From the NCBI RefSeq assembly GCF_003628555.1, contig NZ_CP021731.1, positions 2,852,001 through 2,916,000 of the forward strand: a DNA stretch of 64,000 bases. The letters run 5' to 3'. Made by a program: the position numbers and the translations under genes. This stretch comes from Azoarcus sp. DN11. Lineage in GTDB: Bacteria > Pseudomonadota > Gammaproteobacteria > Burkholderiales > Rhodocyclaceae. Shown here in pieces: positions 26,172 through 35,066 of this stretch (position 1 is its first letter; the number at the start of each line of letters is the position of its first letter). The notes beneath the pieces were generated by a model. The model saw only the letters and a list, made by a program, of their open reading frames with translations. It was not told the DNA's origin and made no database searches.

Positions 26172-27965
26172 TCAATAGGTGCGCTTTGCGAGCGCAATCG
26201 GGTCCACATCCTGCGACAACGGCTGCATCGTCACCGGCTTGTATTCGAGCCGGTTTCCGTCTCTGAACCACAAGGTGTGCTTGAGCCATTCATTGTCATT
26301 GCGGCCGTTGGGGAATTCCGCCGTATCCGGGGCGTCGTCGCGCACGTGGGCGCCGCGGGATTCCTTCCGCGCCTCGGCCGACACCATGGTCGCCTTCGCG
26401 ACTTCGATCAGGTTGTCGAGTTCGAGCGCTTCGGTGCGTGCAGTATTCCAGACCTTCGACTTGTCCTTGATCTCGGTGCGCTTCGAGCGTTCGGCCACGT
26501 CGAGGATGGCGGCGGCGCCTTCCTTCAGCAGCTTGTCGAAACGGAACACGCCCGCGTGCTTCTGCATCGTGCGACGCATTTCGAGGCCCACATCGAACAC
26601 GCTTTCGCCATTGGTCTGCCCCTCGAGGCGCGCCAGACGCGCGAGCGAGACATCGGCGGCGTCGGCCGGCAGCGGCTTGAGGCTGAGGTTGCCACTGCTC
26701 AGATCCTCGACGACCGACTCGCCGGCCGATTTACCGAACACCAGCAGGTCGAGCAGCGAGTTGGTGCCGAGACGGTTGGCGCCGTGCACCGATGCGCAGG
26801 CACATTCGCCCGCCGCGTAGAAGCCGGTGACCGGGGCGTTCGGGTTGCCGTTCTTCGGCGCGACGACCTGGCCCTTGTAGTTGGTCGGGATGCCACCCAT
26901 CTGGTAATGCGCCGTCGGCACGACCGGGATGGGCGCCTTGATCGGGTCCACGCCGGCAAACTGGATCGAGATTTCGCGAATGCCGGGCAGGCGCTTCATG
27001 ATCGTTTCGGGCGACAGGTGCGTGATGTCCAGCAGCACGTGATCCTTGTCGGGTCCGCAGCCGCGGCCCTCGTTGATCTCGGTGACCATCGAACGCGAAA
27101 CGACGTCGCGCGACGCGAGGTCCTTCAGGTTCGGCGCATAACGCTCCATGAAGCGCTCGCCGGACCCGTTGCGCAGGATTCCGCCTTCACCGCGCACGCC
27201 TTCGGTGATCAGCACTCCCGCGCCGAACACACCGGTCGGGTGGAATTGCCAGAATTCCATGTCCTCGAGCGGAACGCCGGCGCGCGCCGCCATCCCCAGA
27301 CCGTCGCCGGTATTGATGAACGCGTTCGTCGAGCTGTGGAAGATGCGGCCCGCACCACCGGTCGCGAAGATCGTCGCCTTGGCATGGAAGATCGAGACTT
27401 CGCCCGTTTCCATTTCCAGCGCGGTCACGCCCAGGACGTCGCCGTCCGCGTTGCGGATCAGGTCGAGCGCCATCCACTCCACGAAGAACTGCGTATTGGC
27501 GCGGACGTTGCGCTGATACAGCGCATGCAGCATCGCGTGGCCCGTGCGGTCGGCCGCGGCACAGGAGCGCGAAACCGGCGACTTGCCGTAGTTCTGCGAG
27601 TGGCCGCCGAACGGACGCTGATAGATCTTGCCGTTGTCGGTGCGGTCGAACGGCATGCCGTAATGCTCGAGCTCGACGACAACCTCGTTCGCCTTGCGGC
27701 ACATGAATTCGATGGCATCCTGGTCGCCCAGCCAGTCCGACCCCTTGACGGTGTCGTACATGTGCCAGTGCCAGTTGTCCTCGGTGGAGTTCCCGAGCGA
27801 CGCCGCGACGCCACCCTGGGCTGCCACGGTGTGCGAACGGGTCGGGAAGACCTTGGTCAGCACGGCCGTCTTCAGGCCGGCTTCGGAAAGTTGCAGGGCC
27901 GCACGCAGGCCGGCACCGCCGGCGCCAACGATAACTGCGTCAAAAGTACGCTTAGCGACAGTCAC
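26172..27965 (-). CDS. sdhA: Succinate dehydrogenase flavoprotein subunit
   Basis: Oxidises succinate to fumarate with covalently bound FAD; complex II on the inner face of the membrane. The FAD motif [13 protein letters not shown], the flavin-linking [26 protein letters not shown], and the [25 protein letters not shown] segment are present. The start is a GTG: GGAGG at 27978-27974 is 8 bases from the GTG at 27965 (597 residues), while a GTG at 27971 would overlap the sdhD stop by 4 bases. Either is possible. Confidence 0.95.
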   Translation of the reverse strand: MTVAKRTFDAVIVGAGGAGLRAALQLSEAGLKTAVLTKVFPTRSHTVAAQGGVAASLGNSTEDNWHWHMYDTVKGSDWLGDQDAIEFMCRKANEVVVELEHYGMPFDRTDNGKIYQRPFGGHSQNYGKSPVSRSCAAADRTGHAMLHALYQRNVRANTQFFVEWMALDLIRNADGDVLGVTALEMETGEVSIFHAKATIFATGGAGRIFHSSTNAFINTGDGLGMAARAGVPLEDMEFWQFHPTGVFGAGVLITEGVRGEGGILRNGSGERFMERYAPNLKDLASRDVVSRSMVTEINEGRGCGPDKDHVLLDITHLSPETIMKRLPGIREISIQFAGVDPIKAPIPVVPTAHYQMGGIPTNYKGQVVAPKNGNPNAPVTGFYAAGECACASVHGANRLGTNSLLDLLVFGKSAGESVVEDLSSGNLSLKPLPADAADVSLARLARLEGQTNGESVFDVGLEMRRTMQKHAGVFRFDKLLKEGAAAILDVAERSKRTEIKDKSKVWNTARTEALELDNLIEVAKATMVSAEARKESRGAHVRDDAPDTAEFPNGRNDNEWLKHTLWFRDGNRLEYKPVTMQPLSQDVDPIALAKRTY

Positions 27966-27967
27966 GC

Positions 27968-28315
27968 TCACAGCCTCCAAAGAATCTGGGCAGCCCAGCC
28001 GGCGTAGCCGACGAGCACGAAGATCGTTACAAGATGCAGCGCCAGGCGGACACCGACCGGCTTGATGTAATCCATGAAGATGTCACGCACCCCGATCCAG
28101 GCGTGATAGAAGAGCGCCAGGAAGAAGAGGAAGGCGAAGAAGCGGACGAGACCGTTGCGGAACAGGCCGGACCACGTCTGATAGGTCATTTCCGGCAGAC
28201 CCAGGGCAGCCGCGGCAAACAGGATGGTGAAAATCACCATGAACAGAGCCGTCGCACGCTGCGCGATCCAATCGCGCAGACCATAATGAGCGCCCACGAC
28301 GATACGCTTTACCAT
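27968..28315 (-). CDS. sdhD: Succinate dehydrogenase membrane anchor subunit SdhD
   Basis: One of two anchors that bind heme b and ubiquinone. The 115 residues contain three membrane helices and the family motif [14 protein letters not shown], which supplies the heme-ligand His and a quinone-site Asp-Tyr. It overlaps the end of sdhC by 7 bases and is followed directly by sdhA. Confidence 0.94.
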   Translation of the reverse strand: MVKRIVVGAHYGLRDWIAQRATALFMVIFTILFAAAALGLPEMTYQTWSGLFRNGLVRFFAFLFFLALFYHAWIGVRDIFMDYIKPVGVRLALHLVTIFVLVGYAGWAAQILWRL

Positions 28316-28698
28316 AGCTTCACCCCAATGATCACGGTCAGCGCAATGCTGACTCCCAGCACGATGCGCGAGCTGTTACGGGCCGACTGGAGGTCGATGC
28401 CCTTGTGAAGATCGAGCAGAAGGAAACGGATGCCGGCGCAGAAGTGATGCATGTAGGCCCACAGGAGCCCCAGCAAGAGAAGCTTGACGAGAGGATTACC
28501 GACAACACCCTTGTACGCCGCAAACGACTCCGCCGATCCAAGGCTGCGATCCAGCAGGTACAGCAGGAACGGCAACATCAGGAACAGCCCCACCCCGCTG
28601 ACCCGATGGAGAATGGAAACGATACCCGGCAGCGGGAGCCGGATTTCGTGCAGCGCCAGGAATTTGGGCCGCTGCTTGCGCGCTATGGCTTCTGACAT
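28309..28698 (-). CDS. sdhC: Succinate dehydrogenase cytochrome b556 subunit SdhC
   Basis: Membrane anchor of complex II, 129 residues with three helices. The quinone-site segment SILHRVSGVGLFL and the heme-ligand region HHFCAGIRFLLLDLHKG are present. It is the first gene of sdhCDAB-sdhE. A minus-strand TATAAT lies about 66 bases upstream. Confidence 0.95.
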   Translation of the reverse strand: MSEAIARKQRPKFLALHEIRLPLPGIVSILHRVSGVGLFLMLPFLLYLLDRSLGSAESFAAYKGVVGNPLVKLLLLGLLWAYMHHFCAGIRFLLLDLHKGIDLQSARNSSRIVLGVSIALTVIIGVKLW

Positions 28699-28763
28699 AT
28701 TGTTTTACCCCTAGATGAGCGACGGTTGCCCGCCGCGGTTCTCCCAACTTGTAAAGCGCGAGA

Positions 28764-28769
28764 ATTATA
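28764..28769 (-). promoter_or_regulatory. Candidate -10 element for the sdh operon
   Basis: A minus-strand TATAAT lies in the gap between the GntR gene stop (28804) and sdhC. No good -35 is visible at 16-18 bases, so the promoter probably needs an activator or is weak. Confidence 0.4.
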
Positions 28770-28803
28770 TACGCGGAAACCCTTACATCCGCCGGCTCGC
28801 CGA

Positions 28804-29532
28804 TCAGTTCAGCTCGTTCAGATAGAAATGCTCCGCCGTGGAATACAACCCTCGCCTCCACTCCACCGGCCTGTCCCCGTACGTGTACGTAACGCGCTCC
28901 ACGGACAAGAGCGGCGTTCCCTCGGCCACCCGCAAGGCCTCGGCCGTCGATCGATCGGCACCCACTGCCCGTATCCGTTCCTGAGCCCGGATCATGCGCA
29001 GGCCAAAGCGAGCTTCGAACAGGCTGTAGAGCGAACCGTTCCAGCTCTGCAGCACTTCCAGCGTCAATCCCTGGAATATTTCGCCGGGCAAGTAGATTTC
29101 ATCGATCACGACGGGTTTCTGTGCAAATTTGAGCACGCGCCGCACGATGATGATCGGCTCGCCCTGCTCGATGCCAAGCATGCGCGACGCCTCCTGGCCA
29201 GCCCGGGCGCGCCAGCAGTCCATCGGCACGCTTTGCGGATGGGCAAGGTCACCATCCATCGGAACGAGACGCAGAAAACGAAACAAGGCACGCGGATCGT
29301 TGTGGGACGCGACGAACGTCCCCTTCCCCTGCTTGCGCACGAGAAGATTCTCGGCAGCCATCTCGTCGATCGCCTTGCGGACGGTGCCTTGCGAGACGCT
29401 GAACCTCGATGCGAGCTCCTGTTCGCTCGGAATCACCTGACCGGGGCGCCATTCACCCGATTCAAGCGCCTGAAGAATCAGGCTCTTGATCTGCCGATAC
29501 AGCGGACTGAAGGTTGGGGATTCCTGTGCCAT
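28804..29532 (-). CDS. GntR-family transcriptional regulator (HutC/FarR type, UTRA domain)
   Basis: DNA-binding repressor of 242 residues. An N-terminal winged helix-turn-helix (about 10-75: PLYRQIKSLI, IPSEQELASRFSVSQGTVRKAI, GKGTFV) is followed by a UTRA ligand-binding domain. It is divergent from mdh and lies just upstream of sdhCDAB. Its own promoter overlaps a perfect 14-bp palindrome, which suggests autoregulation. Control of mdh and the sdh genes is an inference from position; the ligand, perhaps a TCA intermediate, is unknown. Confidence 0.9.
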   Translation of the reverse strand: MAQESPTFSPLYRQIKSLILQALESGEWRPGQVIPSEQELASRFSVSQGTVRKAIDEMAAENLLVRKQGKGTFVASHNDPRALFRFLRLVPMDGDLAHPQSVPMDCWRARAGQEASRMLGIEQGEPIIIVRRVLKFAQKPVVIDEIYLPGEIFQGLTLEVLQSWNGSLYSLFEARFGLRMIRAQERIRAVGADRSTAEALRVAEGTPLLSVERVTYTYGDRPVEWRRGLYSTAEHFYLNELN

Positions 29533-29566
29533 GGGCGCATTTCATCATAAAAATTTTCCAGCGTCC

Positions 29567-29596
29567 ATTATCGGTCTAATGTCTTATATAAGACAA
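29567..29596 (-). promoter_or_regulatory. Candidate promoter of the GntR regulator gene
   Basis: On the minus strand TTGTCT (29596-29591), 18 bases, then GATAAT (29572-29567). The palindrome at 29581-29594 covers the -35 and much of the spacer. Confidence 0.5.
29581..29594. promoter_or_regulatory. Perfect 14-bp palindrome, probable GntR operator
   Basis: GTCTTATATAAGAC is a perfect palindrome in the gap between the divergent gntR and mdh genes. It overlaps the gntR promoter and lies 12 bases upstream of the mdh -35. I did not see another perfect copy at the sdhC, sucA or gltA start regions. Confidence 0.65.
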
Positions 29597-29606
29597 GTGA
29601 CATTCA

Positions 29607-29635
29607 TTGACACACAACCGACTTGCTTCTACCAT
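29607..29635 (+). promoter_or_regulatory. Sigma-70 promoter of mdh
   Basis: A perfect TTGACA at 29607-29612 is followed, after 17 bases, by TACCAT at 29630-29635. The leader would be about 110 bases. Confidence 0.65.
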
Positions 29636-29751
29636 CCTTTCGCCCCGGAATCCGGTTTCCGGCTACCCAGATTCGAACGCCCGAGCTGCAGTCGCGGGCG
29701 CACGATCTACAATCAATACCGTCTTCAATTCGCTTTAGAGGGAGTACTCAG

Positions 29752-30741
29752 ATGAGCAAAGCCCCCGTCCGTGTCGCCGTCACCGGCGCCGCAGGCCAGA
29801 TCGGTTACAGTCTGCTGTTCCGCATCGCCAGCGGCGAAATGCTGGGCAAAGATCAGCCCGTGATCCTGCAATTGCTCGATCTGCCGCAAGCACAGAAGGC
29901 GGTCAAGGGCGTGATGATGGAGCTGGAAGACTGCGCCTTCCCGCTGCTCGCCGGCATGGTCGCCACCGACGATCCCAACGTCGCATTCAAGGACGCCGAC
30001 TACTGCCTGCTCGTCGGTGCCCGCCCGCGCGGCCCCGGCATGGAGCGTGCTGACCTGCTGCAGGCCAACGGCGCGATCTTCACGGTGCAGGGCAAGGCCA
30101 TCGCCGAGAACGCCAAGGAGGGCGTCAAGGTTCTGGTCGTCGGTAACCCTTGCAACACCAACGCCTACATCGCCGCTGCCGCCGCGAAGAAGGTCGGCCG
30201 CACCAACCCGAACAACTACCACGGCATGCTGCGCCTGGACCATAACCGCGCCCTGTCGCAGCTCGCTGCCAGGACCGGCCGTTCGGTCTCGAGCCTCAAG
30301 AAGATGGTTGTGTGGGGTAACCACTCGCCCTCGATGTACGCCGACTACCGCTTCTGCACCTCGAACGACGACTCGGTGAAGGCGCTCGTCAACGACCACG
30401 CCTGGAACAACGACGTGTTCCTGCCGACCGTCGGCAAGCGCGGCGCGGCCATCATCGATGCGCGCGGTCTTTCGTCGGCCGCTTCCGCCGCGAACGCGGC
30501 GATCGACCACATGCACGACTGGGCGCTCGGTTCGGACGACTGGGTGACCATGGGCGTCCCGTCGGACGGCTCCTACGGCATTCCCAAGGATGTCGTCTTC
30601 GGCTTCCCCTGCGAATGCAAGAACGGGCAGTTCAAGATCATCCAGGGTCTCGAAATCGACGAGTATTCGCGCGAGAAGATCAACAAGACCCTCGCCGAGC
30701 TCGAGGACGAGCGTGCCGCAGTTGCCGACATGCTGAAATAA
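29752..30741 (+). CDS. mdh: Malate dehydrogenase
   Basis: NAD-dependent oxidation of malate to oxaloacetate. The 329-residue protein begins [19 protein letters not shown], with the nucleotide fingerprint GAAGQIG. The substrate loop [14 protein letters not shown], the [12 protein letters not shown] segment and the catalytic His in [11 protein letters not shown] are present. This is the long MDH type found in many betaproteobacteria. GGGAG lies 7 bases before the ATG. It is divergent from the GntR gene and ends at a strong terminator. Confidence 0.97.
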   Translation: MSKAPVRVAVTGAAGQIGYSLLFRIASGEMLGKDQPVILQLLDLPQAQKAVKGVMMELEDCAFPLLAGMVATDDPNVAFKDADYCLLVGARPRGPGMERADLLQANGAIFTVQGKAIAENAKEGVKVLVVGNPCNTNAYIAAAAAKKVGRTNPNNYHGMLRLDHNRALSQLAARTGRSVSSLKKMVVWGNHSPSMYADYRFCTSNDDSVKALVNDHAWNNDVFLPTVGKRGAAIIDARGLSSAASAANAAIDHMHDWALGSDDWVTMGVPSDGSYGIPKDVVFGFPCECKNGQFKIIQGLEIDEYSREKINKTLAELEDERAAVADMLK

Positions 30742-30767
30742 TCGGTTGCCGCAACACCGCACCCGAG

Positions 30768-30797
30768 AGCCGCGGCGAAACGCCGCGGCTTTTTTTT
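30768..30797 (+). terminator. Intrinsic terminator after mdh
   Basis: A 10-bp stem (30768-30777 with 30781-30790) closes on an AAA loop and is followed by a run of eight Ts. Confidence 0.95.
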
Positions 30798-30837
30798 GCC
30801 CGTGAATTTCCGCAAAATCAGTCCATCAGGAAGCACC

Positions 30838-31833
30838 GTGGATAACCGAATGAAACATCCTGCCGAAGTTCTTTTTGCCGGCGAAAAGCCGTTTCCGGTC
30901 CTGCCCGCCGTGGATCACTACGCCGGCTCGGAGAAATTGATGCGGAAAGCGCTCCAGCTTCAGCAGGAGCTCGGGCCCATCTTCGATCTCACCTGCGACT
31001 GCGAAGACGGCGCCCATGCCGGCGCTGAAGCGGAGCATGCGGCCATGGCGTCGGAGATCATCCTCTCTGCCGACAATCATTTCGGGCGCGTCGGAGCCCG
31101 CATCCACGACATCACGCACCCCCATTGGCGCAAGGATCTCGAAATCCTCGTCGGAAACGCCGGACGCCGGCTTGCCTTCGTGACCCTGCCGAAAGTGCGT
31201 ACGGCAGCGGATGCCGCCGCACAGATCGACGCGCTGCGGGCCGTCGAGCAGGCCCACGGGCTTGCAACGCAAATCCCCGTGCACGTGTTGATCGAAACGC
31301 ATGGAGCGCTTCGCGAGGCGTGGGAGATCGCAGCGCTGGAGAGCGTCGAATCCCTCGATTTCGGCCTGATGGATTTTGTTTCAGGGCACCACGGAGCCAT
31401 TCCCGGAAGCGCGATGACGAGCCCGGGACAGTTCACGCATCCCCTGATCGTTCGCGCCAAGGCGGAGATTGCCGCGGCGGCGCTGGGCAACGGCGTTGTG
31501 CCGTCCCACAACGTCACGACCGAACTCAAGGACGTCGCATTCATCCGCAGCGACGCCGAACGCGCCCGCCGCGAATTCGGCTACTTGCGCATGTGGAGCA
31601 TCCACCCCAACCAGATTCGCCCCATCGTGGAGGCGATGCGCCCGGATTTCTCCGAGGTGGAAGCTGCCGTGGAAATTCTTGTCAACGCGCAGGCCGTTGG
31701 CTGGGGACCCACGCAGCACCACGGCAAGCTCCACGATCGGGCGTCTTACCGGTACTACTGGGAGCTGCTGTCACGCGCCAAGGCGACGGGCATGGCGATC
31801 GGCGACGAGGCGGAACGGCGCTTCTTTCGCTGA
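30838..31833 (+). CDS. HpcH/HpaI-CitE family CoA-ester lyase or aldolase
   Basis: The 331-residue protein belongs to the citrate lyase beta / malyl-CoA lyase superfamily. Signs are LTCDCEDGAHAG (Mg-binding acidic region), HDITHPHWRKDL, the VHVLIETHGALREAWEI strand with a metal-binding Glu, LDFGLMDFVSGHHGAIPG and the RMWSIHPNQIRPI segment. The GTG at 30838 is preferred because AGGA lies 6 bases upstream; the in-frame ATG at 30850 is too far from it. It sits 41 bases past the mdh terminator. The true substrate (malyl-CoA, methylmalyl-CoA or another) cannot be settled from sequence. Confidence 0.85.
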   Translation: MDNRMKHPAEVLFAGEKPFPVLPAVDHYAGSEKLMRKALQLQQELGPIFDLTCDCEDGAHAGAEAEHAAMASEIILSADNHFGRVGARIHDITHPHWRKDLEILVGNAGRRLAFVTLPKVRTAADAAAQIDALRAVEQAHGLATQIPVHVLIETHGALREAWEIAALESVESLDFGLMDFVSGHHGAIPGSAMTSPGQFTHPLIVRAKAEIAAAALGNGVVPSHNVTTELKDVAFIRSDAERARREFGYLRMWSIHPNQIRPIVEAMRPDFSEVEAAVEILVNAQAVGWGPTQHHGKLHDRASYRYYWELLSRAKATGMAIGDEAERRFFR

Positions 31834-31987
31834 AGCGCGGCTGGGCTGTATTTGCAGGTGCGCAGATACGTCTACGGAGCCCCGAATGCGGTGGGCGGAA
31901 TTCTGACGAAGGACCTGCGGGGGAGCGCTACGGCGCACCCGCGCCTTCCTGCGCGGCCCGTGAGCAAGCGCGATGCGCAATGACGCA

Positions 31988-32257
31988 TCAACGCCGGCGC
32001 TGGTGCTGATGGGCCGACGTGGAGGCATCGGGACGCTCTTCCTTGTGGCGAAAGCTGATGCGAGCCTTCGTGAGGTCGTAAGGAGAGAGCTCCACGCTCA
32101 CCCGGTCGCCCGCAAGGATGCGAATGCGGTGTTTGCGCATCTTGCCCGACGCGTAAGCCTGAACCTCGACTCCGTTTTCCAGCGTTACCCTGAAGCGCGT
32201 ATCGGGAAGCACTTCATTCACGACGCCCTCCATTTCCAACAGTTCTTCCTTCGCCAT
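31988..32257 (-). CDS. infA: Translation initiation factor IF-1 (second-copy type)
   Basis: S1-fold factor that binds the ribosomal A site. Residues 1-72 match IF-1 ([44 protein letters not shown]). The 17-residue basic and His/Gln-rich tail makes 89 residues against 72 in E. coli. This longer form outside the ribosomal-protein operon is the second infA typical of betaproteobacteria. AAGGAG lies 5 bases before the ATG. The gene is divergent from the cyclase-FHA gene. Confidence 0.93.
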   Translation of the reverse strand: MAKEELLEMEGVVNEVLPDTRFRVTLENGVEVQAYASGKMRKHRIRILAGDRVSVELSPYDLTKARISFRHKEERPDASTSAHQHQRRR

Positions 32258-32571
32258 TTCAACTCCTTCAAAACGAGCAATGTCCGCGCGTCGCCCTCAT
32301 GGAGGCTCCATCGGCAAGGCTGCACCAAGGATAGGGACCACGCCACGACGACGACCGGAGCAAACCGGACCAATCCTGACGGGCGATGGCGTCTCGGCTG
32401 AGACGTCAGGGATGACCGGGACAACCGGCAGAGAACCGGCCGGAATGGCTACCCGGCCATGAGACCGGATTTTACATTGTACCTGTTCCGGAAGGCACTA
32501 CCCGGCCCAAATCCCGAAGCGCCCACATGCGAATATGCCTCCCGCCCGCCGGGTTTCCCTATAATGAAAAA
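32258..32571. other. Intergenic region between infA and the cyclase-FHA gene with phased ACCGG repeats
   Basis: No gene is evident in these 314 bases. Toward infA (minus) a TACAAT lies at 32481-32476, implying a leader of about 210 bases. That leader holds a hairpin with CGTCTC/GAGACG (32390-32395 with 32400-32405) and outer CCTGAC/GTCAGG arms. ACCGG occurs at 32354, 32364, 32415, 32424, 32435 and 32464, with gaps of 10, 51, 9, 11 and 29 bases, near multiples of the helical repeat. Toward the cyclase gene the only promoter sign is a TATAAT at 32560. Confidence 0.5.
32560..32565 (+). promoter_or_regulatory. -10 element placed for a leaderless cyclase-FHA transcript
   Basis: A perfect TATAAT ends 6 bases before the ATG at 32572, so transcription would begin at or next to the start codon. 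The bases between (GAAAAA) contain no Shine-Dalgarno. The -35 region is weak. Confidence 0.5.
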
Positions 32572-33465
32572 ATGAGTGTCCTCGAATCCGTCCCCGACGC
32601 CTGCACGGTGTTCTTCGCCGACTTGGCCGGCAGCACCCGTCTATACGAACGGGCGGGGGACGCCGTTGCGTATCGCCTTGTCGAACAATGCCTGCAGGGA
32701 ATGCGCCAGGAGGTCCAGGCCTGTGGGGGCCGGGTCATCAAGAATACGGGTGACGGCCTGCTGGCGGTTTTTTCCGACCCGAATGGTGCTCCCGAGGCCG
32801 CGATACGGATTCATAACGTGGTTCAGGACCTGCCTCGCGTATCCGGGCAGAAAATGGCGGCCCGCATGGCCTTCCACACCGGCACGGTCATCGTCAGCGA
32901 TGAGGACATCTTCGGCGACACCGTAAACGTTGCCGCGCGGCTGCTCGAACTGGCAACCCCCGGGCGCGCCATTGCCTCGGAGCAGAGCGTGCAGGAACTC
33001 CAGCCGGAATGGCGCAGCCTGCTGCACCCGCTTCAAAGCCGAAGCTTGCGCGGCGTGTCGCGACTCACCGCCCCGTTCGAACTGGTGTGCGAATCAGTCG
33101 GCGATCTGACGGTCGTGCAAACGGTCAACCTGGACGCGGACAATGCTCCGGAACTTCGACTGACCTCTGCAAGCCGCTCGCTGACCCTGAATGCGCAAAC
33201 GCCGAGCGCCCGCCTCGGCCGCGCCACCTCGTCCGATATTCGCGTGACGGATACCCGTGCATCCCGTGAACACGCGCACATCGAGTTGCGTGGCGACAAG
33301 TTCGTGCTGGTCGACCGCAGCAGCAACGGGACTTTCGTCGCCATCGACGGTGAACGCGAATTCGTCCTGTCGCATGAGGAAGTCGTCCTCAGAAAACGTG
33401 GCCGCCTGGCGCTCGGCCGTTCAGCCGCCGACAGCCAAGACATCATCGAATTCATCTGCCTGTAA
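32572..33465 (+). CDS. Class III adenylate/guanylate cyclase with C-terminal FHA domain
   Basis: A 297-residue soluble signalling protein. The cyclase domain (about 10-175) has the metal Asp17 in FFADLAGST, Lys57 and Asp61 in RVIKNTGDGLLAVF, and Asp116, Asn119 and Arg123 in GDTVNVAARL, so the catalytic set looks complete. An FHA phosphothreonine-binding domain follows at about 205-297, with RLGR, SREHAHIE and SSNGTFV. No membrane segment is seen. cAMP or cGMP as product cannot be settled. The FHA domain suggests control by a Ser/Thr kinase. An ORF from 32527 adds 15 residues before a TATAAT and is rejected. Confidence 0.9.
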   Translation: MSVLESVPDACTVFFADLAGSTRLYERAGDAVAYRLVEQCLQGMRQEVQACGGRVIKNTGDGLLAVFSDPNGAPEAAIRIHNVVQDLPRVSGQKMAARMAFHTGTVIVSDEDIFGDTVNVAARLLELATPGRAIASEQSVQELQPEWRSLLHPLQSRSLRGVSRLTAPFELVCESVGDLTVVQTVNLDADNAPELRLTSASRSLTLNAQTPSARLGRATSSDIRVTDTRASREHAHIELRGDKFVLVDRSSNGTFVAIDGEREFVLSHEEVVLRKRGRLALGRSAADSQDIIEFICL

Positions 33466-33510
33466 CGAGTCCGACCGCCTGCAGCCTGTCGATCACGTTT
33501 CCGGCGGATT

Positions 33511-33840
33511 TCAATGCTTCGCGCATTCGCGCGAGCAGTTCGCGCAGTTGCTCCGATCAACGCGTTTGCCCAGCGCCTGCTGCAAGGCACATACGGATCG
33601 CCGGCAACACACGACCGACGCGCCCTCCCTGCTGGCAGCTTCCCGAAAACGCTGCATCACGTTATGCCCCAGGAAGTCGGTAAACAGAATCACCATGCCG
33701 ATCCCTGCCGGCAATGATGCATTTCGCCGCTGATGGGCGGTTTCACGACCGCTGACGTGCGCGGCGATGCGAATGCCAAATTCCGAAAGGACGTTCGGAA
33801 TGTTCCCGAGACGATCAGCTCCGACGATTAGCGCGTCCAT
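33511..33840 (-). CDS. DUF2325 family protein with cysteine-rich C-terminus
   Basis: A 109-residue protein that I recognise as the DUF2325 type: MDALIVGADRLGNIPNVL at the start, HVSGRETAHQRRN, VILFTDFLGHNVMQRFREAA, and VVCCRRSVCAL. Cysteines are at 78, 79, 84 and, in a tail NCANCSREC, at 99, 102 and 106. This could form a metal or Fe-S site. Function is unknown. It is divergent from the iron-binding-protein gene across a 129-base gap with Fur-box-like sites, so it is probably iron-regulated. Confidence 0.8.
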   Translation of the reverse strand: MDALIVGADRLGNIPNVLSEFGIRIAAHVSGRETAHQRRNASLPAGIGMVILFTDFLGHNVMQRFREAASREGASVVCCRRSVCALQQALGKRVDRSNCANCSRECAKH

Positions 33841-33861
33841 GCCATCCCCTAAAATCAGTAT

Positions 33862-33876
33862 TGAGAAGAGTTCTCA
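33862..33876. promoter_or_regulatory. Fur-box-like palindrome 1
   Basis: TGAGAAGAGTTCTCA is a 15-bp palindrome of the 7-1-7 form expected of a Fur operator. It lies 22 bases upstream of the DUF2325 start and in the fbpA upstream region. Confidence 0.65.
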
Positions 33877-33906
33877 TCCATACTGAACCCAATGGGAATT
33901 AATTGC

Positions 33907-33926
33907 AAGTAGGAATTGTTCTCGTT
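33907..33926. promoter_or_regulatory. Fur-box-like site 2 upstream of fbpA
   Basis: The sequence AAGTAGGAATTGTTCTCGTT resembles the GAGAAT-type Fur half-sites and overlaps a possible -35 (TTGTTC, 33916-33921). The match is weaker than that of site 1. Confidence 0.45.
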
Positions 33927-33969
33927 AGTATTGTGCCATTATTAGTCCACGACCACGCAAGGGAATCAC

Positions 33970-34989
33970 ATGAAGAAGACTCTCCTCGCCGCCGCCCTTC
34001 TCGGTTTCGGCACCGTGACCGTCCAGGCCTTCGCTGCGGACAACGAACTGAACCTGTATTCCGCGCGTCACTACCAGACTGACGAGGCCCTATACTCGAA
34101 CTTCACGAAACAGACGGGCATCAAGATCAATCGTATCGAGGCGAAGGAAGATGAACTCCTGGAGCGCATCCGCAACGAAGGTGCGAACAGCCCCGCGGAC
34201 GTGTTCATCACGGTCGACGCCTCGCGTCTGGCGAAGGCCGACGAGTTGGGCATCTTTGCGCCAGTAAAATCCAGGATCCTGGAAGAGCGCATCCCGGCGC
34301 ATCTGCGTGCCAACAACTGGTACGCGTATTCGACGCGCGCCCGAGTGATCGTGTACAACAAGGAATCGGTCAAGGCGGAGGACGTGCAAACCTACGAAAG
34401 TCTTGCCGGTCCGGCGCTCAAGGGAAAGGTGTGCTCCCGCTCGGGTAGCCATCCCTACAACATCTCGCTGGGCGCAGCGCTCATCAAACACAACGGCGCC
34501 GAAGCGACCGAGACTTGGGCGAAGAACCTCGTTGCCAACTTCGCACGAGCGCCCAAGGGCGGCGACACGGACCAGATCAAGGCAGTGGCTGCCGGCGAAT
34601 GCGGCGTCACGATCGCCAATACCTATTACCTCGCCCGTCTGATGAATTCGGACAAGGCCGAGGACAAGGCCGTGATGGCGAAAGTCGGAACGGTTTGGCC
34701 CAACCAGAAGAGCTGGGGGACGCACATCAACGTTTCGGGTGCAGGGATGCTGAAGAATGCGCCGAACAAGGGCGCCGCGGTGAAATTCCTCGAGTACCTC
34801 GCCTCTGACGAAGCGCAGGCCTATTTCGCCAACGGGAACAACGAATGGCCCGTCGTCGGAAGCGTCAAGGTCAGCAATCCGGCGCTCGACACCTTGGGCA
34901 AATTCAAGGCCGACGCCCTGCCCGTCGGTGAACTCGCAAGCACCGCGGCAGAAGCGCAGAAGATTTACGACCGCGCGGGATTCCGCTGA
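33970..34989 (+). CDS. fbpA: Fe(III) ABC transporter periplasmic binding protein
   Basis: Periplasmic iron-binding protein of the FbpA/FutA class, 339 residues. A Sec signal peptide is visible (MKKTLLAAALLGFG to about residue 22, AFA before ADNE). The mature protein begins LNLYSARHYQTDEALY, the family start, and carries the NTYYLARLMNSD segment whose tyrosines bind Fe(III). Two cysteines (KVCSRSG and GECGVT) could form a disulfide. The matching permease and ATPase lie 1 kb away in a separate divergent pair. Confidence 0.93.
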   Translation: MKKTLLAAALLGFGTVTVQAFAADNELNLYSARHYQTDEALYSNFTKQTGIKINRIEAKEDELLERIRNEGANSPADVFITVDASRLAKADELGIFAPVKSRILEERIPAHLRANNWYAYSTRARVIVYNKESVKAEDVQTYESLAGPALKGKVCSRSGSHPYNISLGAALIKHNGAEATETWAKNLVANFARAPKGGDTDQIKAVAAGECGVTIANTYYLARLMNSDKAEDKAVMAKVGTVWPNQKSWGTHINVSGAGMLKNAPNKGAAVKFLEYLASDEAQAYFANGNNEWPVVGSVKVSNPALDTLGKFKADALPVGELASTAAEAQKIYDRAGFR

Positions 34990-35066
34990 TCGGCCGGAAT
35001 CTGCGAGGGGCTCGTGAACGAGCTTCTCGCAGAGATCGCCCGTCTGCGGGCGAACGCACAAAAGCA

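Noticed and set aside
29650..29710. TTCGAA-containing segment resembling a tRNA T-arm upstream of mdh
   Set aside because: The flanking bases do not form the 5-bp T stem and no acceptor or anticodon stem can be drawn.
31971..31989. GATGCG/CGCATC hairpin at the end of infA
   Set aside because: The stem is short, overlaps the infA stop and has no T-run, so it is not a supported terminator.
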